From contig NZ_CP030840.1 in assembly GCF_003330725.1 (NCBI RefSeq), positions 1,612,001 to 1,676,000 of the forward strand: 64,000 nt of DNA. Direction: 5' to 3'. The translations under genes and the position numbers were made by a program. This DNA is from Acidisarcina polymorpha (GTDB lineage Bacteria > Acidobacteriota > Terriglobia > Terriglobales > Acidobacteriaceae). Positions 24,957-33,412 of the stretch are shown in pieces (positions within the stretch are counted from its first letter, which is position 1; each line of letters opens with the position of its first letter). The notes below the pieces were generated by a model, which saw nothing but the letters and a program-made list of their open reading frames with translations, was not told the DNA's origin and did no database searches.

Positions 24957-26414
24957 ATGGCTCCTGAAATTACGAAAAGTCCTGTCTACAACATCGAACA
25001 GGTTCGCACCTCTATACACTCCCGCGAGATCAGCGCTGCTCATCTCGCTGAGGAGTACTTCGCGCGCATCGATGCGGAGAACTCCTCGGTGAATGCGTAT
25101 CTCTCCGTGAGCCGGGAGCGAGCCATGGAGCAAACCTCCAGGATTGACGCCATGGCTGCGGCAGGGACTGCGCTTCCGGCGCTGGCTGGGGTGCCGATCG
25201 CAATCAAAGACGTGCTGGTCGTCCAGGGATCGCCAGCCACTGCGGGGTCAAAGATCCTCGAAGGCTATCAGCCGCCGTACGATGCAACCGTAGTCCAGCG
25301 CCTCGATGCAGCCGGTGCAGTGCTGCTGGGCAAGTTGAATTGCGACGAATTCGCGATGGGGTCTTCCAATGAAAACTCCGCCTATGGGCCAGTCCGGAAT
25401 CCCCGCGCTCTTGACCGTGTTCCGGGTGGCTCGAGCGGCGGGTCGGCTGCAGCGGTGGCCGCGGGAATGGCATTAGCCACCCTCGGTACGGATACCGGCG
25501 GTTCCATCCGGCAGCCTGCATCGTTCTGCGGAGTGGTTGGAGTTCTGCCCACCTATGGACGCGTCTCGCGCTATGGCCTCATCGCTTTTGCGTCCTCCCT
25601 CGACCGGATCGGCCCGATTACCTCGACGGTGCGGGATGCTGCGACAATTCTCGAGGTGATCGCCGGGTACGATCCGTTGGATGCGACCTCCTCGCTTGAA
25701 CCGGTCCCCGACTACGCAGCGGAGCTGGAGAAGCCCATTACGGGATTGAAGATAGGGGTTCCGGCGGAGTATTTCGCGGAGGGGTTGGATCCCGAAGTGC
25801 GGGCGGCGGTGGAAGGCGCCATCGACAAGCTGCGAAGCGAGGGGGCCATTGTCTGTCCAATCTCCCTGCCTCACACCCGTTACGCGGTTCCGGCATACTA
25901 CGTGCTTGCCACCGCGGAGGCAAGTTCCAATCTGGCCCGCTTCGACGGCGTTCGTTACGGCTACCGGAGTCCGGACTCGACGACGCTGACTGCGATGTAC
26001 AGGAAGTCGCGAGATTGTGGTTTCGGCGCTGAGGTCAAACGTCGTATTCTGCTGGGCACCTACGCCCTAAGCGCCGGCTACTATGACGCCTACTACAAAA
26101 AGGCCCAACAGGTTCGCACCCTGCTCACCCAGGATTTCCTGAAGGCTTTCAACGAGGTAGATGCCATCGTCACTCCAGTCGCGCCCACACCCGCATTCAA
26201 GATCGGGGAGAAAGCCGACGATCCGATGGCCATGTATCTGGCTGATATCTACACGGTCACTGCCAGCCTGGCCGGCATCTGCGGAATTTCGGTACCTTGT
26301 GGAGTTTCAAGCGAAGGCCTTCCCATCGGAGCGCAAATCCTCGGCAAACACTTCGACGAGGGAATGGTGTTTCGAATGGGCAACGCCCTCGAGCGGCTTA
26401 CGCCGGCTGGTTAA
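24957..26414 (+). CDS. gatA: Aspartyl/glutamyl-tRNA amidotransferase subunit A
   Basis: 485 residues, the normal length. This amidase subunit releases ammonia from glutamine for transamidation of tRNA-bound Glu or Asp. The Ser-cisSer-Lys catalytic triad is present: Lys84 (PIAIKDV), Ser159 in GGSSGGSAAAV and Ser183 in GTDTGGSIRQPA, at a constant offset of five from the residues known in S. aureus GatA. Other marks are GKLNCDEFAMGSSNENSAYGPVRNP (region 126-149) and the late GICGISVPCG. It is the second gene of the gatCA operon. Confidence 0.98.
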   Translation: MAPEITKSPVYNIEQVRTSIHSREISAAHLAEEYFARIDAENSSVNAYLSVSRERAMEQTSRIDAMAAAGTALPALAGVPIAIKDVLVVQGSPATAGSKILEGYQPPYDATVVQRLDAAGAVLLGKLNCDEFAMGSSNENSAYGPVRNPRALDRVPGGSSGGSAAAVAAGMALATLGTDTGGSIRQPASFCGVVGVLPTYGRVSRYGLIAFASSLDRIGPITSTVRDAATILEVIAGYDPLDATSSLEPVPDYAAELEKPITGLKIGVPAEYFAEGLDPEVRAAVEGAIDKLRSEGAIVCPISLPHTRYAVPAYYVLATAEASSNLARFDGVRYGYRSPDSTTLTAMYRKSRDCGFGAEVKRRILLGTYALSAGYYDAYYKKAQQVRTLLTQDFLKAFNEVDAIVTPVAPTPAFKIGEKADDPMAMYLADIYTVTASLAGICGISVPCGVSSEGLPIGAQILGKHFDEGMVFRMGNALERLTPAG

Positions 26415-26971
26415 CTGAGGATGATCCTTCGCTATTAGATCATCCTTCGCTATCAATGGAAGATGATCCCGCGTTGCGGAAAGCCCGCACCGCGTCATGC
26501 GATTGTAGGATGTGCGCTTGTCTTAAGCATGTCGTTCACATCGCCTCGCCCCGATGACCATCGTGCAGAACTTCGATCGGCGAACGCAATACTTCGTTGC
26601 CATCAGTAGCTCCGGAAGCTTCCGCCATTATGTCTGTCCTCGATTAGATCAGAAGTATTGTTGAAGTCATGCGCGAAAATGGCTCTGTAGGTCTGGCCTC
26701 TCCGCATGACAGTAGCTGTCTTTCTCCTCTAGCTCGAATGTGTGGTCAAGATCCGGAGTTTTGAGCCCGATCGATCGCGTTTGGCTCAGGCTGAGGCATT
26801 TGTGCTGCTGGCTTGCCACCTAGATGCCCTTATTCCCTTAGTTGCCCACAGTTGTCCCGATATGTCCCGTCATGTCATTTGCGTATAGCAGCCGTATAGG
26901 CAACGATTAGCGCGGCGTGGGAGTTCTCGGGATAAGTCAGCCCACCATAGATCAACTTAGAGGTTCTATTC
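26415..26971. other. 557-base intergenic region with a short direct repeat after gatA
   Basis: No gene is visible. Just after the gatA stop, ATGATCCTTCGCTAT (26421-26435) recurs as ATCATCCTTCGCTAT (26439-26453) with an 18-base period, and a related inverted copy AGATGATCC lies at 26461-26469, so a hairpin can form at the transcript end. Farther on, GTATAG occurs twice around 26885-26899. The part near 26972 must carry the promoter of peptidase A; AGAGG sits 10 bases before its ATG. Confidence 0.5.
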
Positions 26972-29515
26972 ATGCGGAGCGATTGGAAGCTGAAATTGTG
27001 CGTGTGCCTTGCAATAGGTCTTGGAGGGGCGGCCACGCTCTGGAGTCAGAGCGTGGCTGGGGTGAGTTCGAGGCCGGCTGACCGGATTGTCGAGGCAATC
27101 GACGAGACTAAATTAGTACCGCTTACCGGCAATGTTCACCCATTGGCGCGATCAGAATTCGACCGGGGCGTCGTGGCGGAATCGATGCCGATGGAACGGA
27201 TTGTGCTCGTTCTCAAGCGGAGTGCAGAACAAGAGTCTGCCCTCAGCGCCTTCAACGAGGAGCAGTACGACCCTAAATCATCCAATTTCCACCATTGGCT
27301 GAGTGCAGAGCAATTCGGCGCGACCTATGGACCATCGGACGCAGACATTCGGAACGTGACAAGCTGGCTTGAGAATCACGGTTTTCGCATCGACAGCGTC
27401 AGCAAAGGACGCACGACAATTGAATTCTCCGGTACAGCCGGCCAAGTGGGAGCGGCCTTCCATACCGAGATCCATCATTACTCCATCAACGGTGAGGCGC
27501 ACACTGCAAACGCCGGCGATCCCCAGATTCCTGAAGCACTTGCCCCAGTGATCACGGGAATCGCGTCGCTGCATAATTTCTTTCCCAAGCCCCAGATGGT
27601 GAAAGGCGCTCTGGTTACCAGAGACCCAAAAACCGGCAAGATCAAAGCAGTAGATTCTACCTCCGCGAAAACCATGGATCCGCAGTTCACTTACACGGAT
27701 GGCAATGGATTTAAGCGTGAAGACATTACGCCCTTCGACTTCGCCACCATCTACAACCTGCTGCCGCTATGGAACGAGGGCATCAATGGTTCCGGTCAGA
27801 AGATCGCGATCTCGGGGGCGAGCGATATTACGTTGAGTGATGTTGCGACCTTCCAGAAGAGCTTTGGCCTGCCGAACAACCCGCCGACCATCATTCACAA
27901 CGGAAAAGATCCCGGCCTGGTTGCTGGCGCGAGGGGGGAAAATACCCTGGACGTGGAATGGTCGGGGGCGGTGGCGCCTCGCGCCAAGGTCGTCATGGTG
28001 GTCTCCGCCTCGACGTCCACGACCTTCGGCGGGCAGTTGTCCGATGCCTACATTGTGGATCATGAAACCGCCCCGGTCATGAGCGCCAGTTACGGTACTT
28101 GCGAACTGGAATTGGGGACCGCCGCCAACGCGGCCTACAACAGCCTCTATCAGCAAGGCGCGACCGAGGGAATCTCGATCTTCGAGTCGGCCGGAGATCA
28201 GGGGTCGGCCGGATGCGAGAGCCAGGATACTCCCGCTCCCAACGCTTCCTCTACCGGTCTGCAGGTCAACGGCCTCGCCTCGAGCCCGTACGTAACCGCG
28301 GTTGGCGGGACTGATTTCTTCTGGCAGGCTTCCCCCTACTCCACCTACTGGAATGCCACCAATAGCGCCAGTGGCGCTACGGCGAAGGGATACATCCGCG
28401 AGATTCCCTGGAACTCCACATGCGCCGGCAGCTTCATTGTGCTGTTCTTCAGTGAGCCCAGTGCGGAACAGACCTGTAATGACGCTTACAATAGCTTCAA
28501 CTACGAAGATCTGGTTGTGATCGCTGCCGGGAGTGGCGGCAAGAGCGCCTGCACCACTCCAAAGGGCTCCAGCTGCTCCGGAGGTTATGCAAAGCCTTCG
28601 TGGCAGAAGGGTGTCGGCGTCCCGGCGGATGGCAAGCGCGATCTCCCTGATGTCTCGCTCTTCGCCTCAGGGGGCTACCCGGATGGAATCGTCGGCAGCG
28701 CCTACCTTGTCTGTGACTCGGAAAACGTCTCCTGTAATTACACGAATCCGGGCAAGATCATCTACCAGGAGATCGGGGGAACCTCCGCATCTTCGCCAGC
28801 GCTCGCCGGCATCATGTCGCTGGTTGTCCAGAAGACGGGCGCTGCACAGGGACTTGCAAATCCGGTTTTCTATGCGCTCGCGGCCAAAGAAAACTTGACC
28901 AGCTGCAATTCAAATACCGTCACTAACGGCAATCACTGCGTTTTTTACGACACCACCTCTGGCACTAACTCTCAGGTCTGCGTAACCGGGACGCCCAACT
29001 GCGTCACGAAGACCAGTGGGGATGTTCTCGGCACCTTAAGTGGTTATGCGGCAACCAAAGGCTATGATCAAGCGACCGGCCTGGGATCAGTGAACGCGAC
29101 GAACCTGGTGAACGGCTGGCAGACGGCACTTTCGAGCCAGGCAATCACTTTGTCCCCGGCTAGTCTGAACTTCACTAGTTCCAAGGTCGGTGCTAAGAGC
29201 GCTCCGCAAACAATCACCATACGGAATACCGGATCAGCGGCAAACACCGTTACCATCAGCGGTATCGACTTTGCCGGAGCCGCCGCCAAATCCTACTCGG
29301 GAACGACGAAGTGCCCGGCAACTCTTCCCGCTGGAGCGAGTTGTTCAGTAATCGTGACCTTCAAGCCAGCTAGTGCTGGAACACTGAAGGCCGATCTTGT
29401 CGTGCTCGACAATGCCACCGGTTCTCCGCAATTTGCGAAGCTAAGCGGAAGCATAGTAGCAGCTACGACGACGGCGATCTCGAGCGTCAGACCAAGCACG
29501 GCGCCTATCGAGTAG
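26972..29515 (+). CDS. S53 family (sedolisin / pro-kumamolisin) peptidase A with C-terminal ASH domain
   Basis: 847 residues. Signal peptide (residues 1-26), then a pro-kumamolisin activation domain (about 45-205, beginning DETKLVPLTGNVHPLA), then the S53 catalytic domain with Glu323 and Asp327 (GENTLDVEW), oxyanion Asp409 (SAGDQGSAG) and Ser605 (GGTSASSPALAG), so it should be active. A choice-of-anchor D/ASH domain fills about 720-835 (LSPASLNFTSSKVGAKSAPQTI, in part). Sedolisins are secreted endopeptidases active at acid pH, in keeping with acid-soil bacteria. A paralogue lies 18 kb to the right without the ASH domain. Confidence 0.95.
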   Translation: MRSDWKLKLCVCLAIGLGGAATLWSQSVAGVSSRPADRIVEAIDETKLVPLTGNVHPLARSEFDRGVVAESMPMERIVLVLKRSAEQESALSAFNEEQYDPKSSNFHHWLSAEQFGATYGPSDADIRNVTSWLENHGFRIDSVSKGRTTIEFSGTAGQVGAAFHTEIHHYSINGEAHTANAGDPQIPEALAPVITGIASLHNFFPKPQMVKGALVTRDPKTGKIKAVDSTSAKTMDPQFTYTDGNGFKREDITPFDFATIYNLLPLWNEGINGSGQKIAISGASDITLSDVATFQKSFGLPNNPPTIIHNGKDPGLVAGARGENTLDVEWSGAVAPRAKVVMVVSASTSTTFGGQLSDAYIVDHETAPVMSASYGTCELELGTAANAAYNSLYQQGATEGISIFESAGDQGSAGCESQDTPAPNASSTGLQVNGLASSPYVTAVGGTDFFWQASPYSTYWNATNSASGATAKGYIREIPWNSTCAGSFIVLFFSEPSAEQTCNDAYNSFNYEDLVVIAAGSGGKSACTTPKGSSCSGGYAKPSWQKGVGVPADGKRDLPDVSLFASGGYPDGIVGSAYLVCDSENVSCNYTNPGKIIYQEIGGTSASSPALAGIMSLVVQKTGAAQGLANPVFYALAAKENLTSCNSNTVTNGNHCVFYDTTSGTNSQVCVTGTPNCVTKTSGDVLGTLSGYAATKGYDQATGLGSVNATNLVNGWQTALSSQAITLSPASLNFTSSKVGAKSAPQTITIRNTGSAANTVTISGIDFAGAAAKSYSGTTKCPATLPAGASCSVIVTFKPASAGTLKADLVVLDNATGSPQFAKLSGSIVAATTTAISSVRPSTAPIE

Positions 29516-29550
29516 CCGTTTGCATCGCAACGGGGTTGCATTCTCCGCTT

Positions 29551-29583
29551 ATCCAAACCCGCCGTCTGCTTGCGGGTTTGGAT
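29551..29583. terminator. Perfect 12-bp hairpin between convergent genes
   Basis: ATCCAAACCCGC (29551-29562) pairs perfectly with GCGGGTTTGGAT (29572-29583) around a 9-base loop. It lies 35 bases after the peptidase A stop and 118 bases before the end of the convergent HTH-TPR gene. There is no T-tract on either side, so it may act as a Rho-blocking or 3'-end-stabilising structure rather than a classical terminator. Confidence 0.55.
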
Positions 29584-29701
29584 ACAGCGGCGCTGCCTCC
29601 ACATTCAGCGTCGACTAGCGGCTACGGCCTTTTCGCACACCAACCATAACTGCTCTATGCGGCTTCCTCGAAGCAGTCTTAGATCGGGTACAGAATCAGT
29701 T

Positions 29702-31426
29702 TTAGAGTGGAGGAAAGCCAGCCTTAGTCAACAGCTTCCGATATTCGGGGTTGTTGTGGAGGGTACGCAACCCCAGGTCCACTCGGAGTCCGGATGCGTC
29801 CGGCTCCCGGCGATCGCATGACTTGGTCAGATAATCGATGGCTTCCCGAGAGCGGCCAAGCCGGGCATAGGTCAGGGCGAGACTAAAGGCCGACAGATGG
29901 CCCGCTTGATAGAGCGTTATCTGTCGCGCAAGAATCGCCTGGAGCATGGCTTGATATCCGCCTTGATTCAATCCTTGCTGTCCTGACTCGGCGATCGACA
30001 ACCGGTAGGGGTCGCGCAAGAGGCGAGCAGATTCGATCGACTCGGCGAGATAGATGGGATAGCTGCCGGTCTCAAGACTGATGGTTGCCAGATAAGTATG
30101 AGGGGATAGGAAGGCGGGCTCGGCGGCTTCCAGCTGCTTCAAAAGAGCTATGGCGTCATTTGGGTGTCCTGCGAAAAAGAGGATGAGACCCTTATCGGCG
30201 AGCACCGCCGGAGATGATGGCGTCAGCCTTTGGGCGCGATTGATTTCCTCCATAGCTTGCTCAAAACGCCCTAGATGCAGAAGGAAAGTCGCGTACCAGT
30301 GATGTGCGGAGACGGAGTTGGGATCGAGTTCAATAGCCCGCTTGAATTCCCGCTCGGCTCCATAGGAATCCCACAGCCAGTAGGAGTCCACGAAGGCCAG
30401 CGCACTGTGCACGCCCGCAAGGGAATCGTCCAGAACAATGGCCTGCCGGGCCGCAGCCAATGCCCGAGGATAGGCCTCCTCGGGCGGCATCAAGGTATAT
30501 TCCCGCAGCAGGTTATAACAGTTAGCCAGGCCAACATACGCCTCGGCATAAGAAGGATCTCTGATCAGCGCCTGGGAGTAACTGTCGAGCGCCTGATTGA
30601 GGCTCTCGGGCGTGCGCTTCTGCAGATAGAACTCTCCCTTAAGATAAAGCTCCTCTGCCTGGGGATCTGGAACGTGTTTGATAGGAGGAGTGGACATACT
30701 GTTGGACCGTCCGGCCTGGCGATCTTTCATGGCGGTCAGCATGACGGTGGTGCCCGCCACCACCACAAAGGCGGCCACCACCAGGAACCTTGCACGCCGG
30801 ACAAAGCCTTGTGTGGATGCCCTCCTGAGGAGTGCCGAGTGGAGGAGTGCCGCGTGGGTCGGCTCAGCACCCGGCTGATCCACGATGAGGCGATCTGTGG
30901 GCAAGCCATCTGCGGAGAGGCGATCAGCTGGGAGCCCATCAGCGGGGAGCTCATCTGCGGGTTGCTTGTCTTGTTTGCCGGTTGAAGGCGGAGGGCCGTC
31001 GCCGGGCTGCGGGGTGGGTAGGACGATAGCAGACGGCTCCAAGGCTTCCACTGGTGGCGAAATGAGCGGCGAGGAAGAGAGGTTCTTGTCGGAGCAGTTG
31101 AGCCAGTTCTCTAGTTCACTTACATAAGCGTAAACGGTGGATCGGCCGCTTCCTGGAACCCGGTGTACGGGAAGACCGCGGGTAAGCTCCCAACGCTTCA
31201 CGGTCCTTTCATCCCGGGAAAAAAACGCGCCAATTTCCTTCCACGTGTCGAGGCGGCGGTCGTTCAGACGGCGGTTCGGCCTCCCATTCTTCGGGAGGTC
31301 TGCACGGTTTTTGGCTGTGTCCTGGTCACCCACGGTTCGTCTTGGAAGATCCCATTCTGCGGGTGTGACGAACCCGTCCGGTCTCAAATTATAAGATCTA
31401 CCCCGAGCGGAGGCCCGGAAAATCAT
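29702..31426 (-). CDS. HTH-TPR membrane protein
   Basis: About 574 residues from the ATG at 31426; no ribosome site supports it and the open frame reaches a TTG at 31495, so the start is uncertain. Residues about 58-110 form a helix-turn-helix/winged-helix module (LDTWKEIGAFFSRDERTVKRWE, then VHRVPGSGRSTVYAYVSEL) of the type seen at the N-terminus of acidobacterial TPR proteins. A Pro/Asp-rich linker with five 5-residue repeats follows (ADxLP type), then one membrane helix (FLVVAAFVVVAGTTVMLTAM) and about eight TPR units to the C-terminus. It is probably a membrane-bound regulator with DNA-binding head and TPR sensor, analogous in layout to CadC/ToxR; no target is known. Confidence 0.8.
   Translation of the reverse strand: MIFRASARGRSYNLRPDGFVTPAEWDLPRRTVGDQDTAKNRADLPKNGRPNRRLNDRRLDTWKEIGAFFSRDERTVKRWELTRGLPVHRVPGSGRSTVYAYVSELENWLNCSDKNLSSSPLISPPVEALEPSAIVLPTPQPGDGPPPSTGKQDKQPADELPADGLPADRLSADGLPTDRLIVDQPGAEPTHAALLHSALLRRASTQGFVRRARFLVVAAFVVVAGTTVMLTAMKDRQAGRSNSMSTPPIKHVPDPQAEELYLKGEFYLQKRTPESLNQALDSYSQALIRDPSYAEAYVGLANCYNLLREYTLMPPEEAYPRALAAARQAIVLDDSLAGVHSALAFVDSYWLWDSYGAEREFKRAIELDPNSVSAHHWYATFLLHLGRFEQAMEEINRAQRLTPSSPAVLADKGLILFFAGHPNDAIALLKQLEAAEPAFLSPHTYLATISLETGSYPIYLAESIESARLLRDPYRLSIAESGQQGLNQGGYQAMLQAILARQITLYQAGHLSAFSLALTYARLGRSREAIDYLTKSCDRREPDASGLRVDLGLRTLHNNPEYRKLLTKAGFPPL
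30892..30966. repeat. 15-bp in-frame tandem repeat, five units
   Basis: Five units of 15 bases follow one another here, with the shared skeleton (G/C)ATC-G-GG--GC, ending at 30906, 30921, 30936, 30951 and 30966. On the minus strand they code for the linker repeats PADEL, PADGL, PADRL, SADGL and PTDRL of the HTH-TPR protein. Each unit is a multiple of three, so copy number can change without breaking the frame. Confidence 0.85.
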
Positions 31427-31491
31427 GAATTTGAGAGGAGTCGCCCTAACTTCTCGTTCCTGAAAACCGGTAGTGGTCTTCCATATATAGC

Positions 31492-32274
31492 TCAAATTGA
31501 TTCCAAAGCATTGATTTTGCTGCCTACCTGGAAGGCGAGGCTCTCGGCGTCGGGGCAGAACATTCCGCGCTCCCGAGTAGGGAGTTCCTGAAGCAGGTCG
31601 CTATAAAGCATGGCCTTGCAACCGGGAAAGACGGCGAAGCCGACGGCATCCGCCATTCGGCAACTCACATTGATCAAATCCGCCATGCTCCACGATTGCC
31701 CTCGGTCTTTGAGAGAATGGTGATGGGCGACGATCGGCTCAAACTCCCTTGGCAGCTGCCAGTCGTCGATCAGGTGGGACTGCAGAAGCGCCGCGTAGGC
31801 TTTCGGCTGCAGTATCGCTAGCACCAGCCGGCCGACATCGTGCATGATGCCTGCGGTGTATGCTGCATCTTTGTCCTGCAGCCCGGCAAACGCGAGTTGC
31901 TCGGCGATCAGAGCGACCGCCAGACCATGCCGCCATATGGCTCGCAGGGAATCTTGTTGGAGCGACGCCCCCAGGTAGGCTCGAACTCCGATGGTGAGAC
32001 AAAGCCCTTTCAGAGTTTGTGTTCCGAGTACAGCGATCGCCTGCAGAATGGTTGTCACCGGAACCCGGCGGGGGTAGAGGGGAGAGCTGGCAATGGTGAG
32101 CACTTCACTCGAAAAGGCTGGATCTGAACAAATCAGGTCGCTCAACTCACGCATGGATGCTGCTTCCGTGTTGGCCAATTGGAGCACCCGGATGGCAATC
32201 TGCGGAAAGGGCGGGATACGCAGATGCGCCCAAGGTATCCTGGCTGCCTTAACGCTTTGGACCTTCCCTTGCAC
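31492..32274 (-). CDS. HDOD domain protein
   Basis: 260 residues from a GTG with AGGCGG about ten bases upstream. The HDOD domain covers residues about 15-215: LRIPPFPQIAIRVLQLANTE opens it, DLICSDPAFSSEVLTIA and LGTQTLKGLCLTIGVR follow, and MHDVGRLVLAI retains an HD pair. HDOD proteins are signalling-associated relatives of HD-GYP phosphodiesterases, usually without enzyme activity, and often sit with GGDEF or histidine kinase genes, as here (the response-regulator diguanylate cyclase lies upstream on the same strand, 106 bases away). No partner domain is fused to it. Confidence 0.9.
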   Translation of the reverse strand: MQGKVQSVKAARIPWAHLRIPPFPQIAIRVLQLANTEAASMRELSDLICSDPAFSSEVLTIASSPLYPRRVPVTTILQAIAVLGTQTLKGLCLTIGVRAYLGASLQQDSLRAIWRHGLAVALIAEQLAFAGLQDKDAAYTAGIMHDVGRLVLAILQPKAYAALLQSHLIDDWQLPREFEPIVAHHHSLKDRGQSWSMADLINVSCRMADAVGFAVFPGCKAMLYSDLLQELPTRERGMFCPDAESLAFQVGSKINALESI

Positions 32275-32380
32275 CGTTTGAGCCGCCTATCATCTTTGCG
32301 AGTTATCGTGATCTGGAGGTTGTTCTACTTTTGTCTCGAACCTTCGAGAGCAACGTCAATCCTGAAGGCCTCACCGAAGG

Positions 32381-33412
32381 CTAACGAGGCACAAACGGCA
32401 TCCCATCGGCGAGTTCGGACGATACACATGGAACACCGAGCTTCAATTCCCCGACGGCTACCCGATTCCGTCCATTTCGCTTGGCTTCATACAAGGCGGA
32501 ATCAGCGGCGGCAAGCGCATCCCGTTCGGTTCGGCAGGCAGGGTCTAAGACGGCGGCCCCCAGGCTGGCGGTAACGGCAATTGCGACACCATCCACCAGG
32601 ATAGGGGCCACTGCAATGGCCAACCTGACCCTCTCGGCGCACTCCTGGATTTGTTCCTGGTCGCAGTCGGGAGAGACGATGAGAAACTCTTCCCCGCCGT
32701 AGCGGCCAGCCAGATCGTAGGAACGAACTGTCATCTGAACCCGCCTTCCGATCTCCTGCAGGACTGCATCTCCTGCCAAATGCCCAAGGCGGTCATTCAC
32801 GCTTTTGAAGTGGTCTACATCCAACATCATGATTCCAACTCTCTTTGAGGAACGTGCCGCCAGCTCAGACTCGCGACGCAACAGATCCAGAATGGCCCTG
32901 CGGTTCCACATTCCTGTCAGCGCATCATGAGTTGCCTGAAATTGAAATTCCTCGCGGGCCCGGGTCTGCTCGTCCTGCAGCGTCAGAATGCGGCCTCCGG
33001 TCCGGAGACGGGCACGCAGCTCGTTCCGGTCGAAGGGTTTCGAAAGATAGTCATCCGCGCCCGCCTCAAGTCCATGAACCAGATCGTTGGTTTGGTCCTT
33101 GGCGGTAACCAACAGAATGTACTGGTAGACCGAACGGCTCTTCTCCCGCACTTTGCGGCAAAGCTCAATGCCATTCAGCTTGGGCATCATCCAATCCAGA
33201 ATCAGGATCTGCGGTACATGCCCTTCCTGCATGAGCTCCCAGGCTCGCGCCCCGTCTTCCGCGACCGTCACCTGATATCCCCAACCCTCCAACCAGGTCT
33301 TCAGAATGCGGCGAAACATCGCGTCGTCTTCGGCAATCAGAACCTGGGTGCACGCAGCCCCGGGCGCGGTTGGCTTCGACATTCGAGCTTCCGGTAAGCC
33401 AACGATGCTCAT
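32381..33412 (-). CDS. Response regulator diguanylate cyclase (REC-GGDEF)
   Basis: 343 residues. REC domain at about 22-140 with acidic pocket (EDD at 28-30), phospho-acceptor Asp73 (LDWMMP) and Lys125 (SKPF). The GGDEF domain covers about 155-320 with active-site GGEEF (239-243), DxDHFKSVND substrate-binding residues (198-207), and an allosteric I-site RSYD (230-233) five residues before GGEEF. It should therefore make c-di-GMP when phosphorylated and be feedback-inhibited. Its ATG overlaps the stop of the hybrid kinase by four bases, so the kinase and this cyclase are made together and probably form one pathway. Confidence 0.95.
   Translation of the reverse strand: MSIVGLPEARMSKPTAPGAACTQVLIAEDDAMFRRILKTWLEGWGYQVTVAEDGARAWELMQEGHVPQILILDWMMPKLNGIELCRKVREKSRSVYQYILLVTAKDQTNDLVHGLEAGADDYLSKPFDRNELRARLRTGGRILTLQDEQTRAREEFQFQATHDALTGMWNRRAILDLLRRESELAARSSKRVGIMMLDVDHFKSVNDRLGHLAGDAVLQEIGRRVQMTVRSYDLAGRYGGEEFLIVSPDCDQEQIQECAERVRLAIAVAPILVDGVAIAVTASLGAAVLDPACRTERDALAAADSALYEAKRNGRNRVAVGELKLGVPCVSSELADGMPFVPR

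Noticed and set aside
30892-30966. CRISPR-like repeat array
   Set aside because: The 15-base units are contiguous, without spacers, and code in frame for a protein linker.
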